Source: Burkholderiales bacterium
GTDB taxonomy: Bacteria > Pseudomonadota > Gammaproteobacteria > Burkholderiales > Burkholderiaceae_D
NCBI GenBank assembly: GCA_028868455.1
Contig: JAGWUK010000065.1
Location: 1-9,980, forward strand
Direction of reading: 5' to 3'
Length of the DNA: 9,980 nucleotides
This document shows positions 6,965 to 9,980 of this stretch, piece by piece; position 1 is the first letter of the stretch, and each line of letters begins with the position of its first letter. A program made the translations under genes and the position numbers. The notes under the pieces were generated by a model. The model did not search any database. It was not told where the DNA came from and saw only the letters and a program-made list of their open reading frames with translations.

Positions 6965-8048
6965 GAAAATTCTTTCCTCGGATGTCGCTATGGCGTCAAG
7001 TCACGCAGCGACGAGTCAGTCTGAAACAAATTCTTCTATCCGCGCATGGATAGGGAATCAGAGACCAAATTTTGAAGGGGTAACGCCGACGTTAGCGCCG
7101 AGTGCACCTGTCGCGGCGACTGGTTCCAGTAAGGTACAGATATCGGATGCTGGAAAATTGGCACAGGCAGCACAATCCAGTGAAGCGTCCGCAGTTCAGC
7201 AATCGAGCGATGAAGTGATCAGCGATCCTATGCTCATGATGCTGAAAAATCTGGTCGAAATCATGACAGGCAAAAAGATACATTTGCTCAATGCTGCCGA
7301 TTTGCAGTCATCCAGCACGACGCCCGAGGTGGGCGGCGGTGCGTCTTCTGCACCGCCAGCGGCGTCCGCGCCTGCAAAAGCCGGATTTGGTGTGGAGATT
7401 GATACGCATCAGTCTTATACAGAGACGGAGCAAACCTCGTTTTCAGCCAGCGGAACTATCATTACGGCAGACAATAAAAAGATCAATTTCCAGATGTCGC
7501 TTCAGATGCAGCGTAGCTATCACGAAGAAAATAGTTCCAGTGTCCGCCTTGGAGATGCCAAAAAAGTCGATCCTCTTGTTTTAAATTTTGCAGGGAATGC
7601 GGCGCAGTTAACTGACCGGAAGTTTTCATTTGATTTGAACGGTGATGGGACGAAAGAAAATATTTCGTTTGTTCAGGGCGGTGGTTTTCTTGCGCTGGAT
7701 AAAAACGGAGATGGAAAAATCAATAACGGGACCGAATTATTTGGCCCTGGAAGCGGTAATGGCTTTGCCGATCTGGCGCAGTATGACAGTGATGGCAATC
7801 ATTGGATTGACGAGAATGACGCTATTTATCAGCAATTGAAAATCTGGACCAAAGATAGTGCTGGAAATGATCAATTAAGCAGCTTGAAACAAATGAACGT
7901 AGGCGCACTGTATCTGGGCTCGTCAAGTACGCAATTTGATCTGAATACGGCGCAAAATCAAAATCTCGGACAGGTCAGGTCAAGTGGTGTCTGGTTATCT
8001 GAAGACGGCAAAGCCCATGCGCTCCAGCAAGTCGATCTGTCGGTATAG
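6963..8048 (+). CDS. Uncharacterised protein with EF-hand-like Ca-binding loops
   Basis: A 361-residue protein from the chosen ATG, which has AGGG six bases upstream; an upstream ATG at 6678 would add 95 unlikely residues. There is no signal peptide or membrane helix. The N-terminus (MKILSSDVAMASSHAAT, then RAWIGNQRP at 27-35) resembles the start of a hypothetical family I recall from Burkholderiales and other proteobacteria. Residues 40-145 are low in complexity, rich in Ala, Ser and Pro. Three Asp-rich loops follow: DLNGDGT (224-230), DKNGDGKINNGT (246-257) and DSDGNHWIDEND (275-286). The last has the DxDxN spacing and terminal acidic residue of an EF-hand loop. Calcium binding is likely from the motif; the biological role is unknown. 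Similar loops occur in secreted VCBS/RTX-type and dockerin-like proteins, so non-classical export is possible. It is convergent with the chemoreceptor gene. Confidence 0.8.
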   Translation: MKILSSDVAMASSHAATSQSETNSSIRAWIGNQRPNFEGVTPTLAPSAPVAATGSSKVQISDAGKLAQAAQSSEASAVQQSSDEVISDPMLMMLKNLVEIMTGKKIHLLNAADLQSSSTTPEVGGGASSAPPAASAPAKAGFGVEIDTHQSYTETEQTSFSASGTIITADNKKINFQMSLQMQRSYHEENSSSVRLGDAKKVDPLVLNFAGNAAQLTDRKFSFDLNGDGTKENISFVQGGGFLALDKNGDGKINNGTELFGPGSGNGFADLAQYDSDGNHWIDENDAIYQQLKIWTKDSAGNDQLSSLKQMNVGALYLGSSSTQFDLNTAQNQNLGQVRSSGVWLSEDGKAHALQQVDLSV

Positions 8049-8124
8049 TGTTCGTATCTTCAATTTCAGATTCTGGAAAATGCAAAAGTTTTGCTTTGAT
8101 GAGCTATGAATGCTGACGGTAAGA

Positions 8125-8162
8125 ATGCCCCCGCAGAAAACAACCAAGTTGTGCGGGGGCAT
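8125..8162. terminator. Hairpin between convergent Ca-loop and chemoreceptor genes
   Basis: ATGCCCCCGCA (8125-8135) and TGCGGGGGCAT (8152-8162) form a perfect 11-bp GC-rich stem. Inside the loop CAAC (8141-8144) and GTTG (8148-8151) can extend it beyond a GAAAA bulge. It lies 76 bases after the Ca-loop gene stop and 7 bases past the chemoreceptor stop. Neither strand has a strong T-run afterwards (TCTTACC on the -, AGACGTATC on the +), so it is probably a bidirectional terminator or 3'-end stabiliser of limited U-tract strength. Confidence 0.75.
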
Positions 8163-8169
8163 AGACGTA

Positions 8170-9906
8170 TCAGAATTCTTCCCAGTCATCTTCCGCTGGT
8201 TTGTTTTTGGATGGGCTAGGTTTTTCGGTTTTTACTGGTAATTGTTTCGGTGCCTTCTTTATTTCAATTGCCGGTTTCCCGGTAGTTTTCTTGCTGCTTA
8301 CTGCGCTGGCGACTTGTGCATGCTGAACTGACTCTGTGCGCATTGGCGTATTTGATGTGTTGCTATTGAGCTTAAAGACACTGACAGCCTGCGCCAGCAC
8401 AACAGCCTGCTCACGCATGCTCTCAGCCGCCGCTGCGGCCTGTTCGACAAGGGCAGCATTTTGCTGTGTCATCTCATCCATGTGTGCTATAGCATGATTG
8501 ACTTGCTCGATGCCACTGCTTTGCTCCTGACTCGCTGCCGTTATTTCGCTCATGATATCCGTCACATGTCTGATGGAAACGACGATCTCTTCCATTGTTT
8601 TTCCGGCGTCTTCGACAAGGTGGTTGCCTACCTCAACTTTTTCGACCGAATCGTCAATTAAGGTTTTAATTTCTTTGGCCGCACTAGCACTGCGTTGGGC
8701 GAGATTGCGTACTTCGGCAGCAACGACAGCAAACCCGCGTCCCTGTTCCCCGGCGCGCGCAGCTTCAACGGCAGCATTCAACGCAAGAATATTGGTTTGA
8801 AATGCGATTCCATCAATGACGCCAATGATGTCAACAATTTTGCCTGAGCTGGCCTTGATTGAGCCCATCGTGCTGACGACTTTTCCAACGATTTCTCCGC
8901 CTTTGATCGCCACATCCGAAGCAGAGTTGGCAAGCTGGTTGGCTTGTCGGGCATTGTCGGCATTTTGTTTGACGGTTGAAGTCAGCTCTTCCATGGAAGA
9001 GGCAGTTTCTTCCAGTGCGCCTGCCTGGGTTTCCGTGCGTCTTGATAAGTCGGCGTTCCCCGATGCGATTTCAGACGAAGCCGTCGAAATCATGTCGGTA
9101 CTACGGTGTACCTGACTAATGGTCATCACCAGGCTATTGTTCATGTCGGCAAGCGCACTCAGAAGCTGCCCGGTTTCGTCTCGGGAATGTATTTCAATCC
9201 GACCTGTCAGATCCCCATCTGCTACTTTTGCCGCAATTTTGACGGCATCACTGAGCGGCAGCGTAATTGATCGCGTAATCCAGATGGCAAACGCTGTGCT
9301 GATCACCAATGCCATTAAACCCAGAATCAGCATCAGGTTACGGGAAAAAACGATGTTGTCCTTAATATTACTGCCATTACTCTGCATATCATTTTTTTGA
9401 ATCGCAATGAGCGCATTGATATCATCCAACGCACGATTGAGTGCAGGAAACGTGGTTTTGCCCATCATGGCGATGGCTTCGTCACGCTGATCTAGTTCGA
9501 GCAAGTCACCCGTTTTCGCAAATGCACTTTCGAACGCTGTGAGCGATGAGGCAAGCTTTTGATTCGACTCCTTCTCTTTGTCCGACATGGCCAGTTTGTT
9601 CAGGATATCCAGTAAGGCGGCTGTCTTTTTCTTATTTGCGTCAATGGCTGCATATTGTTTATTACGCGCTGCCTGTTCTGCTGTAATGAATAGTTCCAGA
9701 GTACGGCTGCCATTTTCCTGAATTATTGCCGACATCTCCAGTGCAGCAGCAACACCTGGCTCGTTTTTATCAAGTATCAGAGAGTTGCGTTCTGAAATAT
9801 CGGTTAGCCGCCCGACACTGACGACAACCATGATCAAAATGATCAACAATGTCAGGCCAAATGCCAATCCAAGACGGGCACTGATTTTGAAGTTACTGAA
9901 TTTCAT
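8170..9906 (-). CDS. Methyl-accepting chemotaxis protein, Tsr-like, with C-terminal CheR/CheB tether
   Basis: A complete 578-residue inner-membrane chemoreceptor. Helix TM1 is at about 11-32, a periplasmic four-helix-bundle ligand domain (4HB_MCP type) at 33-188, TM2 at 190-212, HAMP at about 212-265, and the cytoplasmic signalling domain at about 270-512. The hairpin tip that contacts CheA and CheW is intact ([18 protein letters not shown] at 369-386, then [21 protein letters not shown]). E300, E307 and Q489 fall at positions of methylation sites in E. coli Tsr as I recall them; the first Tsr site appears to be a threonine here (T293). A Lys/Pro-rich linker (about 513-572) ends in DWEEF (574-578), a variant of the NWETF pentapeptide that tethers CheR and CheB. 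The start ATG has AGGGA about nine bases upstream. The ligand cannot be read from sequence. No che genes adjoin it, so it is an orphan receptor locus here. Confidence 0.95.
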   Translation of the reverse strand: MKFSNFKISARLGLAFGLTLLIILIMVVVSVGRLTDISERNSLILDKNEPGVAAALEMSAIIQENGSRTLELFITAEQAARNKQYAAIDANKKKTAALLDILNKLAMSDKEKESNQKLASSLTAFESAFAKTGDLLELDQRDEAIAMMGKTTFPALNRALDDINALIAIQKNDMQSNGSNIKDNIVFSRNLMLILGLMALVISTAFAIWITRSITLPLSDAVKIAAKVADGDLTGRIEIHSRDETGQLLSALADMNNSLVMTISQVHRSTDMISTASSEIASGNADLSRRTETQAGALEETASSMEELTSTVKQNADNARQANQLANSASDVAIKGGEIVGKVVSTMGSIKASSGKIVDIIGVIDGIAFQTNILALNAAVEAARAGEQGRGFAVVAAEVRNLAQRSASAAKEIKTLIDDSVEKVEVGNHLVEDAGKTMEEIVVSIRHVTDIMSEITAASQEQSSGIEQVNHAIAHMDEMTQQNAALVEQAAAAAESMREQAVVLAQAVSVFKLNSNTSNTPMRTESVQHAQVASAVSSKKTTGKPAIEIKKAPKQLPVKTEKPSPSKNKPAEDDWEEF

Positions 9907-9980
9907 GTGGATATCCCTGTAAAAAACGCCCGGTTACGTAAGCAATAAGTCTTCACTAAACCATTTTCCTTACAAAGAAT
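9907..9980. other. Upstream flank of the chemoreceptor gene
   Basis: On the - strand this carries the ribosome binding site (AGGGA within CAGGGATATCC) and presumably the promoter. I see no match to the flagellar sigma-28 consensus (TAAAG-N15-GCCGATAA) and no clear sigma-70 pair; the region is cut by the window end. Confidence 0.4.

Noticed and set aside
9119..9400. 93-residue + strand frame inside the chemoreceptor gene
   Set aside because: It is antisense to the HAMP, TM2 and ligand-domain coding sequence and has no independent support.

Overview
The window carries six protein-coding regions of an ordinary proteobacterial chromosome. Gene content suggests a betaproteobacterium of the order Burkholderiales, perhaps the Oxalobacteraceae: a 2-methylcitrate cluster with prpF followed by prpE, a Tsr-like chemoreceptor with a C-terminal W-x-x-F tail, and a cytoplasmic-looking Ca-loop protein of a type I associate with that order. 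This placement is inferred from protein resemblance only. No tRNA, rRNA, CRISPR array, insertion sequence or phage gene was seen.

Left third (1-3350, + strand): the 3' end of prpF (2-methylaconitate isomerase, cut by the window edge), a polytopic membrane protein gene, and a complete prpE (propionyl-CoA synthetase). PrpE activates propionate to propionyl-CoA; PrpF acts with AcnD later in the methylcitrate cycle. The membrane protein between them has seven predicted helices and two copies of a PQ-loop-like motif, in the 3+1+3 arrangement of eukaryotic SWEET transporters. The prpF-membrane gene spacer holds two dyads and a TATAAT box. prpE ends at a strong hairpin shared with the convergent gene that follows.

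Middle (3350-6525, - strand): an HDOD-domain regulatory protein whose HD pair reads HE, with a 17-bp near-palindrome just upstream of its start, then a roughly 430-bp stretch without a convincing gene, then an exported DUF885 protein with the HExxPGHH signature.

Right third (6526-9980): a 437-bp divergent spacer; a + strand gene for an uncharacterised protein with three Asp/Asn/Gly-rich Ca-binding-like loops and no signal peptide; a strong hairpin between convergent genes; and a - strand methyl-accepting chemotaxis protein ending in DWEEF.

The most interesting item is the SWEET-like membrane protein inside the propionate cluster, which could be a transporter or channel linked to propionate metabolism. 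I see no evidence of a larger novel system; the remaining genes look like routine single-gene chromosomal loci.
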